NCBI RefSeq assembly: GCF_004151235.1
Contig: NZ_JUIV01000017.1
Coordinates: 1-64,000, forward strand
From: Flavobacterium anhuiense
Lineage (GTDB): Bacteria > Bacteroidota > Bacteroidia > Flavobacteriales > Flavobacteriaceae
Length of the DNA: 64,000 nt
Direction: 5' to 3'
Shown here: piece by piece, positions 26,032-34,720 of the stretch
Numbering within the stretch: position 1 is the stretch's first letter
Layout: each line of letters opens with the position of its first letter
Notes under the pieces: model-generated
What the model saw: only the letters and a program-made list of their open reading frames with translations
What the model was told of the DNA's origin: nothing
Databases searched by the model: none
Translations under genes and position numbers: made by a program

Positions 26032-28476
26032 TTAATCTTTCAGTTCACTTTTTGAATTATTTTTTCTGCTTTCAAAATAAATTCCTGCCCCTAAAAGCAA
26101 CAACATTCCAATTGAACTTATTAAAGTAATTGTCCCTCCAGTTTTAATAATCTGAGGTTCAAATTTAAATTCAATAGTGTGTTTTCCAGCAGGAATTTCC
26201 ATGGCTCTTAAGACATAATCAACTGGGAAATGATCTGTTAGTTTACCGTCAATATAAGCGTTCCAACCATTTTTGTAATACATTTCAGAAAAAACAGCTA
26301 AACCATCTCCTTTATTTTCTGACTTGTATTTGATATAATTTGGCTTATACGTAACCACCTTAATTGTACCTGTTGTATCAAATGCTTTCTTCAATCTTGC
26401 ATTTTGGAACTTGCTTTCATGTTCGTGAACATTGAAAACCGCTACTTTTTTAGTATCCAAAGTGTTCAAAGCTTTCATTACATCGTCTGGTTTGTTTACC
26501 AGTTTTACAGATTCTACAAACCAAGCATTTCCATTAGCGTCAGGATTGACTGCAGGAATTTGATTTCCGTCTTTATCCACTTGAATAACATACTTAACAT
26601 TCAACATATTAAGCACTTCAAGATTATTCTTAGCAATTTGATAATCGTATAATTGTTGCATTCTTCTTGGTCTTACCGCACTGTATCCTCCAATTGTTTT
26701 ATGGAAATAAGAAGACCTTCCTTGCAATTGTCCTTGAAGATCAAATACACGGTAAATCGAAGTATCTTTTAAAATCTGAGCATCTGCCTGTGTTTCTTGG
26801 AAAGGTGCCGCAATCTGAACTGGACTGACAAAATCTTTAGCAGAAACATATTTTTTATCCACAAAAAACAAATCAAAAATCATTACGATTCCAATTACAA
26901 TTAAAGTTGTAGTTTGAGAAAATTTGTTTTTGATAAACATCCATAGCACAACAAAAGTAATTACAATTAAGAATCCTGATCGTAATATATCAGCATAATA
27001 CATGGTAATTCTGTCTTCTTTTAAAGCATCTACAAAACCTGGCCCGTAGCTTTCTAAGAAATATTGATCGCTTGTTCCTGTAAAATGGAAGAAGCTTTTC
27101 GCAATTAGTAAAATAACAAGTATTCCTAAACCAAAAACTCCTGTTTGCACTAATGTTTTCTGCTGTAATTTTGGCTCATCTTTAGCTTTAAAAAATGATT
27201 GCAATCCCATAACAGCTAAAACAGGAAAACATAATTCTAGAATAACCTGAATTGAAGATACAGCTCTAAACTTATCGTAAAGCGGAACATATTCAATAAA
27301 AAAGTTTGTCAATAATGAGAAGTTTTTTCCCCAAGAAAGCACTAAAGTGAAAAGCGCTCCAGTAAGAAAAACATATTTGATTTTTCTGTCGTCTATAAAT
27401 AAAGCTAAAACTGCCAAAAAGAAAACTACAGCTCCAATATAAGCAGGCGCAGAAACTATTGGCTGATCTCCCCAATAAGTAGGCATTCCCGAAACAAAAT
27501 CTTGAGCTTGAGAAGCTGGAACTCCCTGTTCAACCATAAATGCATACATACGGCTGTCTGTACCCACATTTTCATGGCTCGAACCTCCAAAAATTCTAGG
27601 AGCAATTAAATTTAAACTCTCTGCAATACCATAACTATATTCTGTAATATAGTCTGTAGTCATAGATGCAGTGGTTTCATTTTTAGATCCATCCGGATTA
27701 AAAGTCAACTCGCTTTTATCTCTAATACTATATTTAGCATATTCATTTGTTGCCATTAAATTACCAGCATTCGCTCCCAATGCAAAAATTCCAGCAACCA
27801 ATAAAACTCCACAAGAAATTAGAAGTCCTTTAAAATCTTTTTCTTTGATATAATTAAAAGCATAGTAGCCTGAAAGTATCAATAAGAAAATCAATAAATA
27901 ATAGGTCATCTGGAAGTGATTGGCACTAATTTCTAATGCCACCGCAAACATGGTGAGCAGACCTCCCTTAATATATTTCTTCTGAAAGACGAGTATAAAT
28001 CCAGCAATTACCAAAGGCATATAAGCAATGGCGTGTGCTTTTGCATTATGTCCAACACCTAAAATAATGATCATATAGGTTGAAAAACCAAACGCAATTG
28101 AGCCAATAAAGGCTTTCAATGGATCTGTTTTTAAAACCAATAATAAACCGTAGAAACCAAGAAAATATAAGAATAAGTAATCTGCAGGACGCGGAAGAAA
28201 ACGCAAAACGTCATCCACTTTACCAATAAAATCATTCGGATAATTTGCTCCAAGCTGATACGTTGGCATACCTCCAAAAGCAGAGTTTGTCCAATAAGGC
28301 TCAGCATTTTCCATAGCTCTAAAGTCATTTTGCTCTTTTGCCATTCCGGTGTATTGAGCAATATCAGACTGAAAAATCTGTTTTCCTTGAAGAACTGGAT
28401 AAAAATAAATTAATGAAACAAGAATAAAGCCCAGAATAACTAGGGCATGCGGATAGAACTTATTTACTATTTTCAA
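26032..28476 (-). CDS. YfhO-family polytopic membrane protein
   Basis: A large membrane protein of 814 residues, PF09586 (YfhO) type, related to GT-C glycosyltransferases. It has about 12 hydrophobic helices, a first loop FQSDIAQYTGMAKEQNDF (likely lumenal acidic motif) and a C-terminal soluble jelly-roll-like region ending in YKNGWNAYIDGKLTDHFPVD plus a last helix. Homologues act in cell-surface glycosylation, for example of lipoteichoic acid in Gram-positives. The role in Bacteroidota is unproved. The start is TTG, with no in-frame ATG nearby. The cluster supports a surface-glycan role. Confidence 0.85.
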   Translation of the reverse strand: MKIVNKFYPHALVILGFILVSLIYFYPVLQGKQIFQSDIAQYTGMAKEQNDFRAMENAEPYWTNSAFGGMPTYQLGANYPNDFIGKVDDVLRFLPRPADYLFLYFLGFYGLLLVLKTDPLKAFIGSIAFGFSTYMIIILGVGHNAKAHAIAYMPLVIAGFILVFQKKYIKGGLLTMFAVALEISANHFQMTYYLLIFLLILSGYYAFNYIKEKDFKGLLISCGVLLVAGIFALGANAGNLMATNEYAKYSIRDKSELTFNPDGSKNETTASMTTDYITEYSYGIAESLNLIAPRIFGGSSHENVGTDSRMYAFMVEQGVPASQAQDFVSGMPTYWGDQPIVSAPAYIGAVVFFLAVLALFIDDRKIKYVFLTGALFTLVLSWGKNFSLLTNFFIEYVPLYDKFRAVSSIQVILELCFPVLAVMGLQSFFKAKDEPKLQQKTLVQTGVFGLGILVILLIAKSFFHFTGTSDQYFLESYGPGFVDALKEDRITMYYADILRSGFLIVITFVVLWMFIKNKFSQTTTLIVIGIVMIFDLFFVDKKYVSAKDFVSPVQIAAPFQETQADAQILKDTSIYRVFDLQGQLQGRSSYFHKTIGGYSAVRPRRMQQLYDYQIAKNNLEVLNMLNVKYVIQVDKDGNQIPAVNPDANGNAWFVESVKLVNKPDDVMKALNTLDTKKVAVFNVHEHESKFQNARLKKAFDTTGTIKVVTYKPNYIKYKSENKGDGLAVFSEMYYKNGWNAYIDGKLTDHFPVDYVLRAMEIPAGKHTIEFKFEPQIIKTGGTITLISSIGMLLLLGAGIYFESRKNNSKSELKD

Positions 28477-28525
28477 TTTTGGCTGGTTTGGGTTAAAATG
28501 AATCCTAAATTTTCAGGACACAAAT

Positions 28526-28819
28526 CTAATCTATTTCTTCGTAATCAACATACTCCCCCACTTTTTTGGTTTCGCGCGGGTTTTTAGCATTGGCAGTATT
28601 AATAATTATTTCATCTTTATTAGTATTGGTGTTCTGCCAAGTATTACTTTGATTGTATTGTTGATATTGCTGCTGCTGTCTCTGAAAATTTTCGCTGGCG
28701 TTTTCTACTGCTTTTTTAACCAAGACTGGCAAAAAGATTCTAGCCAAAAATTTCATGATATAATAAAAGGCGATTAGCCCAATAATGAATCTTAAACCTG
28801 AAAATGATGCTTCTTGCAT
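28526..28819 (-). CDS. DUF4834-family membrane-anchored protein
   Basis: A 97-residue protein with one N-terminal helix (about 6-30: LRFIIGLIAFYYIMKFLARI) and a Gln/Asn-rich cytoplasmic-type tail ending in KKVGEYVDYEEID, as in DUF4834 proteins. Function unknown. A TTG codon 21 bases upstream overlaps the -7 promoter element, so ATG at 28819 was chosen. It leads the minus-strand cluster; YfhO follows after 49 bases. Confidence 0.7.
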   Translation of the reverse strand: MQEASFSGLRFIIGLIAFYYIMKFLARIFLPVLVKKAVENASENFQRQQQQYQQYNQSNTWQNTNTNKDEIIINTANAKNPRETKKVGEYVDYEEID

Positions 28820-28837
28820 AACTCTATAATTTTTTTC

Positions 28838-28845
28838 CAAAATTA
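28838..28845 (-). promoter_or_regulatory. -7 promoter element of the DUF4834-YfhO cluster
   Basis: TAATTTTG on the minus strand matches TAnnTTTG, 19-26 bases upstream of the DUF4834 start codon. Confidence 0.5.
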
Positions 28846-28899
28846 ATAAATCCGTTGTTTAAAAATAAAATATGAATCTTAAATAAATAATAAAATATG

Positions 28900-28907
28900 T
28901 ACATTTG
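28900..28907 (+). promoter_or_regulatory. -7 promoter element of the 28944 gene
   Basis: TACATTTG matches TAnnTTTG, 36 bases before the start codon and opposed to the promoter at 28838. Confidence 0.5.
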
Positions 28908-28943
28908 AAATGCGTTATTATTTTTTAATCCAAAAAAAATTAT

Positions 28944-29912
28944 ATGTTCCAAATTAAAAACTTACTTGCCCCGGTACTTTTTTTTATTCCACAACTATTT
29001 TTTGCGCAATATACCGACGTTATTAATTCCAACCGCCCTGGCGAAACGATGTCAGCCTACGCTGTCGGAAAATCTGTAATTCAAGCCGAATTTGGCGTTT
29101 ATGGCATTAAAGAAAAACACGACTTATTAGATTATGATGCCAGCGGATTTGGCACAGATTTAACTATTAGATTTGGTGCTTTTCTAGAACAATTAGAATT
29201 TATTGCTGATTTACAATATCAAGCAGAAAATTTTGATACTCCGTACACTAGCTACAAAAAGAACAATTTTAGACAAACAGTTTTAGGAGCTAAATATCTT
29301 ATTTACGATCCGTATAAAAATTACAAAAGAGAAGTAAACATTTACAGTTACAAAGCCAATCGAAATTTTCAATGGCGAGAGCTGATTCCTGCAGTTTCGG
29401 TTTTTGCTGGAGCTAATTTTGTTGGTGCTGACAATCCTTATTATTTTTCTGCAGATGGAGCCATTTCTCCTAAGGTTTCGATTATTACCCAAAACCTTCT
29501 TGGAGGCGGATCTTGGGTTTTTGTCACAAATATTATTGCAGATTATATCGGTACAGACTATCCAAGTTACGGATATATATTAACTTTGACGCACGGATTT
29601 AATGACCGTTGGTCAGGTTTTCTTGAAAATCAAGGATATAAGAGCGACTTTTACAGCGATTCAATTCTTCGTACAGGTGCCGCTTACCTCCTTTCTTCTA
29701 ACTTGCAGGTTGATGCTTCTATAAGCACTAACTTTAAGAATACGCCTTCTATTTTATATGGAGGAGTTGGAGTATCATGGCGTTATGATGGATGGTACAA
29801 AGAAAAACAAATAGAAGACAAAGCTGCAGCAAGAGCAAAAAAGAATCCAGACAATGAGAAACCAATAGATTATCAGGAAAGAGAAAGAAAACGTAAAGCA
29901 AAATACGAATAA
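28944..29912 (+). CDS. Outer-membrane transporter-like beta-barrel protein
   Basis: A 322-residue exported protein with a signal peptide (about 1-21, ending LFFA) and alternating amphipathic strands typical of a barrel. The start INSNRPGETMSAYAVGKSVI and GFNDRWSGFLENQG match the phenol-degradation meta-pathway (MetA)-like transporter family. The last 35 residues are highly charged (DKAAARAKKNPDNEKPIDYQ) and probably lie in the periplasm. The substrate is not known. It precedes the GNAT-like gene by 44 bases. Confidence 0.7.
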   Translation: MFQIKNLLAPVLFFIPQLFFAQYTDVINSNRPGETMSAYAVGKSVIQAEFGVYGIKEKHDLLDYDASGFGTDLTIRFGAFLEQLEFIADLQYQAENFDTPYTSYKKNNFRQTVLGAKYLIYDPYKNYKREVNIYSYKANRNFQWRELIPAVSVFAGANFVGADNPYYFSADGAISPKVSIITQNLLGGGSWVFVTNIIADYIGTDYPSYGYILTLTHGFNDRWSGFLENQGYKSDFYSDSILRTGAAYLLSSNLQVDASISTNFKNTPSILYGGVGVSWRYDGWYKEKQIEDKAAARAKKNPDNEKPIDYQERERKRKAKYE

Positions 29913-29956
29913 ACATAAATAACTAGATCCTTTTTAAGGACTCTTAATACCATCTA

Positions 29957-31075
29957 ATGATTACAATTAAAGAAGCCAAAAGCAAGAAAGAATTAACCGA
30001 ATATATCAAATTTCCTTTTTCATTGTATAAAGACAATCCATATTGGGTACCACCAATTATTTCAGATGAATTGGAATCTTTTGACAAAACAAAAAATCCT
30101 GCGTTTGATAATGCCGAAGCTTACTTTTATTTAGCATACAGAGACAATAAAATTGTTGGCCGCATAACTGCTATTATCAATTGGTCTGAAGTCAACAATC
30201 AGCATAAAAGAAAAGTGCGTTTCGGTTGGTTTGATGTAATTGATGATATTGAAGTTACGAAAGCACTGCTTGAAAAAGTGTATGAATTAGGAAGAAAACA
30301 CAACTTAGAGCATGCTGAAGGACCAATGGGATTCTCAAACTTAGATAAAGTTGGAGTTCTTACTGAAGGTTTTGATCAGGTTGGAACCATGATTACTTGG
30401 TACAATCATGAATATTATGTTAGACATTTTGAAGAGTTGGGCTTCCAAGTTGAAAAACAATATATTGAAAGTATATTTCCTTTTTCTAATGTTAAACCAG
30501 AATTCTTCCAGAAAGCACAAGAGTTAATCAAGAAACGTTACGGACTAAAAGCACTTAATTTTACCAAAACAAAAGACATTATGCCTCACGTAGACAAAAT
30601 GTTCGATTTGTTTAATGAATCTTATGAAAAACTAGCTTCGTTTGTAGCCATTTCTGATGTGCAAAAAGAATATTTTAAAAAGAAATACATCAGCTTCATT
30701 AATCCAGAATACATCAAATTTGTGGTTGATAAAGATGATAATCTGGTAGCTTTTAGTATTGTAATGCCAAGTTTTGTGGAAGCTTTGCAAAAAATAAGAG
30801 GTAAATTATTTCCATTTGGTTTTCTGCAATTATTAAAGGCTAAAAAACACAGTAAAGATGTTGTTTTTTACCTCATCGGAGTTCATCCTGAATATCAGAA
30901 TAAAGGTGTAACCGCTATTATTTTTGACGAATATTACAAAACGTTTTCTGCCAAAGGAATTCAAACTTGCATTAGAACTCCAGAATTATTAGAAAATAAT
31001 GCTATTCATTTACTTTGGAAAAATTTTGATCCCATTATTCACTGTCAGAGAAAAACTTATTTGAAGAATCTTTAA
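29957..31075 (+). CDS. GNAT-like acyltransferase domain protein
   Basis: A 372-residue cytosolic protein opening with ITIKEAKSKKELTEYIKFPF, the pattern of a Bacteroidota family with an N-acetyltransferase fold. The C-terminal part has LIGVHPEYQNKGVTAIIFDE, resembling the acetyl-CoA-binding motif A (Q/RxxGxG/A), though the glycine pattern is incomplete. Homologues are sometimes mislabelled GTP cyclohydrolase; no such motif is present. The substrate is unknown. The gene ends at a terminator shared with the convergent lipoprotein gene. Confidence 0.7.
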   Translation: MITIKEAKSKKELTEYIKFPFSLYKDNPYWVPPIISDELESFDKTKNPAFDNAEAYFYLAYRDNKIVGRITAIINWSEVNNQHKRKVRFGWFDVIDDIEVTKALLEKVYELGRKHNLEHAEGPMGFSNLDKVGVLTEGFDQVGTMITWYNHEYYVRHFEELGFQVEKQYIESIFPFSNVKPEFFQKAQELIKKRYGLKALNFTKTKDIMPHVDKMFDLFNESYEKLASFVAISDVQKEYFKKKYISFINPEYIKFVVDKDDNLVAFSIVMPSFVEALQKIRGKLFPFGFLQLLKAKKHSKDVVFYLIGVHPEYQNKGVTAIIFDEYYKTFSAKGIQTCIRTPELLENNAIHLLWKNFDPIIHCQRKTYLKNL

Positions 31076-31104
31076 GTATTTTTCGATACAGTTATCACCA
31101 TAAA

Positions 31105-31136
31105 AAAATCCATTCGCCCCCAAACGAATGGATTTT
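31105..31136. terminator. Bidirectional terminator between convergent genes
   Basis: AAATCCATTCG and CGAATGGATTT pair around a CCCCCAAA-type loop with A and T runs. A related hairpin with the same CCATTC/GAATGG core is at 31696. Confidence 0.85.
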
Positions 31137-31156
31137 TCACTTTATAAAGCACATCA

Positions 31157-31642
31157 TTACTCTACTTTACAATCTACTTTTGTTAAAGTATTTTTTGCAT
31201 CAAATTTCAGTTTTCTTTTATCTTTAAAAGAAACTTTATTATTTGCATCTACAACATCGCCATATCCTTCAATAAAAGTTCCGTCTTTTTGCAGAAAAGC
31301 AACTTCCCTAACAGATGAAACGCCTTCAGAGTTAAACGTATAATCAGCAATTAAAGTATCGCCTTTCATGTTTCCTATTAAGGTTCCTTCATTTTTATCT
31401 TTTCCAACCAAATTATAGCTTAGTTTTCCGTTTACTTCTTGATGAGAATTAACATTAAAACTCATTTCGATAACACTTCCATTAGATCTCCAAACATAAC
31501 ATTGATCTCCAGCTGGCTCAACAATTTCTGCCTCTTTTGGCGGATTTGGCGTAATTTGCACTGGCTCAGTTGTAGTAGTTTCTTTTTTACAGGAAGTGAA
31601 AACTATTAGAATGATAGCTGTTATGGTAATAACTTTTTTCAT
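31157..31642 (-). CDS. Hypothetical lipoprotein
   Basis: A 161-residue exported lipoprotein (MKKVITITAIILIVFTSC, lipobox C18) followed by a Thr/Pro-rich linker and a beta-rich domain with NGKLSYNLVGKDKNEGTLIG. No catalytic motif. A longer frame starting at 31705 begins inside the terminator hairpin at 31696-31727, so ATG at 31642 is preferred. Monocistronic, between two terminators. Confidence 0.75.
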   Translation of the reverse strand: MKKVITITAIILIVFTSCKKETTTTEPVQITPNPPKEAEIVEPAGDQCYVWRSNGSVIEMSFNVNSHQEVNGKLSYNLVGKDKNEGTLIGNMKGDTLIADYTFNSEGVSSVREVAFLQKDGTFIEGYGDVVDANNKVSFKDKRKLKFDAKNTLTKVDCKVE

Positions 31643-31695
31643 ACTTGTCTTTTTTTTATTTTGTTGATTATGAAATAAAATTACCTCAAATAAAA

Positions 31696-31727
31696 AAAAA
31701 TCCATTCTTAAAAAGAATGGATTTTTT
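31696..31727 (-). terminator. Terminator of the alpha-oxoamine synthase gene
   Basis: AAATCCATTC, a short loop and GAATGGATTT, with T runs, following the stop of the minus-strand gene at 31767. Confidence 0.85.
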
Positions 31728-31766
31728 ACATAATTCCCATGTGGGAAAGTTTATTTTTTCAAGTCC

Positions 31767-33026
31767 TTACGAAACGTCAACTGTAGTACGTTCAGCAATT
31801 TCTTTATAAATTCCATTAGTCAGTTTCTCGCGGATTGCTTCAAAAGCTGTTAACGTTTCGTTGATATCTTCTAATGTATGAGAAGCCGTTGGAATCATTC
31901 TTAATAAGATAATTCCTTTTGGAATAACTGGATAAACAACAATAGAAAGGAAAATGCCGTAATTTTCTCTTAAATCGTTCACCATTACCATCGCTTCAGG
32001 GATACTTCCTTCTAAGTAAACTGGTGTGATACAAGTATTTGTATCTCCAATATTAAATCCTTTTTCTTTAAGACCGTTTTGCAATGCATTTACGTTTTCC
32101 CAAAGTTTATCTTTAATTGCAGAAGATTTACGCAATAATTCTAAACGTTTCAAAGAACCAATTGTTTGAATCATTGGCAATGCTTTCGCAAACATTTGAG
32201 AACGTAAGTTGTATTTCAAATAATCGATAACCGTTTTATCAGCCGCTACGAAAGCTCCAATATTAGCCATGGATTTTGCAAAAGTAGAGAAGTAAACATC
32301 AATCTGATCTTGAACTCCCTGCTCTTCACCTGCTCCAGCACCAGTTTTACCTAAAGTACCAAAACCGTGAGCATCATCTACTAATAATCTAAAATTGTAT
32401 TTTTTCTTTAATTCAGCAATTTCTTTTAATTTTCCTTGCTGTCCACGCATTCCAAAAACACCTTCAGTAATAAATAAAATACCTCCACCCGTTTCTTCAG
32501 CCATTTTAGTAGCACGTTGCAAGTTTTTCTCCATACTTTCCAAATCATTGTGTTTGTATGTGAAACGTTTACCCATGTGCAAACGAACACCATCAATGAT
32601 ACAAGCATGTGAATCAACATCATAAACAATAATGTCATTTTTAGTAACCAAAGCATCAATGATAGAAACCATTCCTTGGTAACCAAAATTCAATAAATAA
32701 GCAGATTCTTTCATTACGAAATCAGCCAATTCATTTTCTAATTGTTCGTGATACGTTGTGTGTCCAGACATCATACGAGCTCCCATTGGATATGCTGCAC
32801 CAAACTGAATTGCTGCATCTGTATCTGCTTTACGAACTTCTGGATGATTTGCTAAACCTAAATAATCATTTAAACTCCAGTTTAAAATATTTTTTCCGTG
32901 AAATTGCATTCTAGGACCCAACTCTCCTTCTAACTTTGGGAAAACATAATAACCTTCTGCTTGAGAAGCCCACTTTCCTAAAGGTCCTTTATTGTCCTGA
33001 ATTCTTTCGAATAAATCTTTTACCAT
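31767..33026 (-). CDS. Alpha-oxoamine synthase-family PLP enzyme
   Basis: PLP-dependent acyl-CoA/acyl-ACP:amino acid condensing enzyme, 419 residues. Visible: GHTTYHEQLENELADF (about 88-103), H140 stacking residue in DSHAC, D217/D218 and H220 in VDDAHGFG, and PLP lysine K251 in TFAKSMANIG. The family includes KBL, BioF, serine palmitoyltransferase and the flavobacterial cysteate acyltransferase that starts sulfonolipid (capnine) synthesis. No tdh or bio gene is adjacent, so a sphingolipid- or sulfonolipid-forming role is more likely than threonine or biotin metabolism. The exact substrate remains open. Confidence 0.8.
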   Translation of the reverse strand: MVKDLFERIQDNKGPLGKWASQAEGYYVFPKLEGELGPRMQFHGKNILNWSLNDYLGLANHPEVRKADTDAAIQFGAAYPMGARMMSGHTTYHEQLENELADFVMKESAYLLNFGYQGMVSIIDALVTKNDIIVYDVDSHACIIDGVRLHMGKRFTYKHNDLESMEKNLQRATKMAEETGGGILFITEGVFGMRGQQGKLKEIAELKKKYNFRLLVDDAHGFGTLGKTGAGAGEEQGVQDQIDVYFSTFAKSMANIGAFVAADKTVIDYLKYNLRSQMFAKALPMIQTIGSLKRLELLRKSSAIKDKLWENVNALQNGLKEKGFNIGDTNTCITPVYLEGSIPEAMVMVNDLRENYGIFLSIVVYPVIPKGIILLRMIPTASHTLEDINETLTAFEAIREKLTNGIYKEIAERTTVDVS

Positions 33027-33062
33027 AATATATGTAGTAATTTTTTTTACTTAATCAGCGAG

Positions 33063-33070
33063 CAAAAATA
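33063..33070 (-). promoter_or_regulatory. -7 promoter element of the alpha-oxoamine synthase gene
   Basis: TATTTTTG on the minus strand matches TAnnTTTG, about 37 bases upstream of the start codon. Confidence 0.5.
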
Positions 33071-33180
33071 ATCATTATTAATTTAAAATGAAGAGCCTCA
33101 ATTATTTTTATTTAAAAATAATCATCTGATTTTATTCTGTAAGTTTTACCTTAAACAATTATTCAGAATTAGCAGCAAAC

Positions 33181-33194
33181 ATGATTTTTATCAT
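33181..33194 (+). promoter_or_regulatory. FNR/CRP-type box upstream of nirK
   Basis: ATGATTTTTATCAT is a perfect 14-base palindrome with the TGAT-N4-ATCA core of FNR-family sites. Its centre lies roughly 43 bases upstream of the start site predicted from the -7 element, a usual activator position. No FNR-family gene is in the window. Confidence 0.6.
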
Positions 33195-33220
33195 AATAAA
33201 AGACAAAATAGTCCTTTAAT
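33195..33220 (+). promoter_or_regulatory. Shared palindromic operator, nirK copy
   Basis: Begins AATAAAAGACAA, identical over 12 bases to copies upstream of norB (40564-40589) and the rrf2 gene (41682-41707); the right half is more diverged (GTCCTTTAAT). It abuts the FNR-type box and overlaps the -7 element, a repressor-like position. Confidence 0.65.
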
Positions 33221-33224
33221 TTTG
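33217..33224 (+). promoter_or_regulatory. -7 promoter element of nirK
   Basis: TAATTTTG matches TAnnTTTG, 34 bases before the nirK start codon. Confidence 0.6.
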
Positions 33225-33258
33225 ATCCATATTTAAACGAAAACAAAACCAAGTAATT

Positions 33259-34704
33259 ATGGAAAGAAATAACAAAATTTGGATTAAAATGAACGTGCTG
33301 ATATGTTCATTTTTTATGATTCTTCTTTTAGGCAGTTGCAAAAAAGATGAAGCTAAAAATTACGCAGATATTATGACTGAGGGCGAAATGGAAGCCGAGC
33401 TTACTTCTCCTCCTCATGTACCAAAACCTGTTGGCGGCAGAACAGCTATGAAACTTAAATTAAACATGGAAATTAAGGAACAAGAAGGTACAATGACTGA
33501 TGGTGTAAAATATACTTATTGGACATTTGGAGGTTCTGTTCCGGGAAGTTTTATTAGAACGCGAGTTGGCGATGAAGTTGAATTTCATCTAAAAAACCAT
33601 CCTGACAACAAATTACCGCATAATATTGATTTACATGCCGTAACTGGTCCAGGTGGTGGAGCAACTTCATCTCTTGTAGCTCCTGGACATGAAAAAGTTT
33701 TCAGTTTTAAAGTTGTAAATCCTGGATTGTATGTATATCACTGTGCAACAGCTCCCGTGGGTATGCATATTGCAAATGGTATGTACGGATTGATTCTGGT
33801 TGAACCTGAAGGCGGACTTCCTCCTGTTGATAAAGAATACTACGTAATGCAAGGTGATTTTTACACTCAAGGTGAATATGGAGCAAAAGGCCTTCAGCCG
33901 TTTGACATGAATAAAGCGGTAAAAGAAACACCTGATTATGTTGTATTTAATGGAAAAGTGGGTTCGTTAACAAACGGAAATGAATTGACCGCAAAAGTAG
34001 GCGAAACAGTTCGTTTATTTGTTGGAAACGGTGGACCAAACTTAGTTTCTTCTTTTCACGTTATTGGAGAAATATTTGATAATGTTCATGTTGAAGGCGG
34101 AAGTGCAGTAAACAAAAATGTTCAAACGACTTTAATTCCAGCTGGTGGCGCTGCGATTGTAGATTTTAAAGTTGAAACTCCCGGAACTTTCATTTTAGTT
34201 GATCACTCTATTTTCAGAGCTTTTAATAAAGGTGCATTGGGAATGCTAAAAGTAGAAGGAAAAGAAAACAAAAACATTTATTCTGGAACAATTCAAGAAG
34301 GCATTTATTTACCTGAAGGAGGAACAATTCAGAAAATGCCAGGAACCTCAACTGTGAAAACTGAAACTCCAAAACGAACTATTGCCGAAAAAGTTAAAAT
34401 TGGTAAAGAAATCTTCGGAACAACTTGTTTCGCTTGCCACCAATCTGAAGGACAAGGAATTCCAAACACTTTTCCTCCTTTGGCAAAATCAGATTATCTC
34501 AATGCCGATTCTAAACGTGCTATTAAAACAATACTTCATGGTTTAACTGGAGAAGTAACAGTAAACGGTAAAAAATACAACAACGTAATGCCTGCTCAGA
34601 ATTTATCTGATGATGAAATAGCAAATGTGCTGACTTACATTTACAGCAGCTGGGGCAATAACAAAACAGAAATTACGCCAGAAATGGTAAAAGCGCTAAG
34701 ATAA
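33259..34704 (+). CDS. nirK: Copper nitrite reductase fused to cytochrome c, lipoprotein
   Basis: Periplasmic nitrite reductase (nitrite to NO), 481 residues. The signal sequence ends in lipobox LLGSC (C27), so it is membrane-anchored. Type 1 copper ligands H121, C162, H170, M175; type 2 ligands H126, H161, H316; catalytic D124 and H267. A C-terminal class I cytochrome c domain (about 375-470) has C390-F-A-C393-H394 and probable axial M444, giving a built-in electron donor. It heads an operon with nirV (16-base gap) and a SCO protein. FNR-type and palindromic boxes lie upstream. Confidence 0.95.
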   Translation: MERNNKIWIKMNVLICSFFMILLLGSCKKDEAKNYADIMTEGEMEAELTSPPHVPKPVGGRTAMKLKLNMEIKEQEGTMTDGVKYTYWTFGGSVPGSFIRTRVGDEVEFHLKNHPDNKLPHNIDLHAVTGPGGGATSSLVAPGHEKVFSFKVVNPGLYVYHCATAPVGMHIANGMYGLILVEPEGGLPPVDKEYYVMQGDFYTQGEYGAKGLQPFDMNKAVKETPDYVVFNGKVGSLTNGNELTAKVGETVRLFVGNGGPNLVSSFHVIGEIFDNVHVEGGSAVNKNVQTTLIPAGGAAIVDFKVETPGTFILVDHSIFRAFNKGALGMLKVEGKENKNIYSGTIQEGIYLPEGGTIQKMPGTSTVKTETPKRTIAEKVKIGKEIFGTTCFACHQSEGQGIPNTFPPLAKSDYLNADSKRAIKTILHGLTGEVTVNGKKYNNVMPAQNLSDDEIANVLTYIYSSWGNNKTEITPEMVKALR

Positions 34705-34720
34705 CAGCAAAACCAATGGC

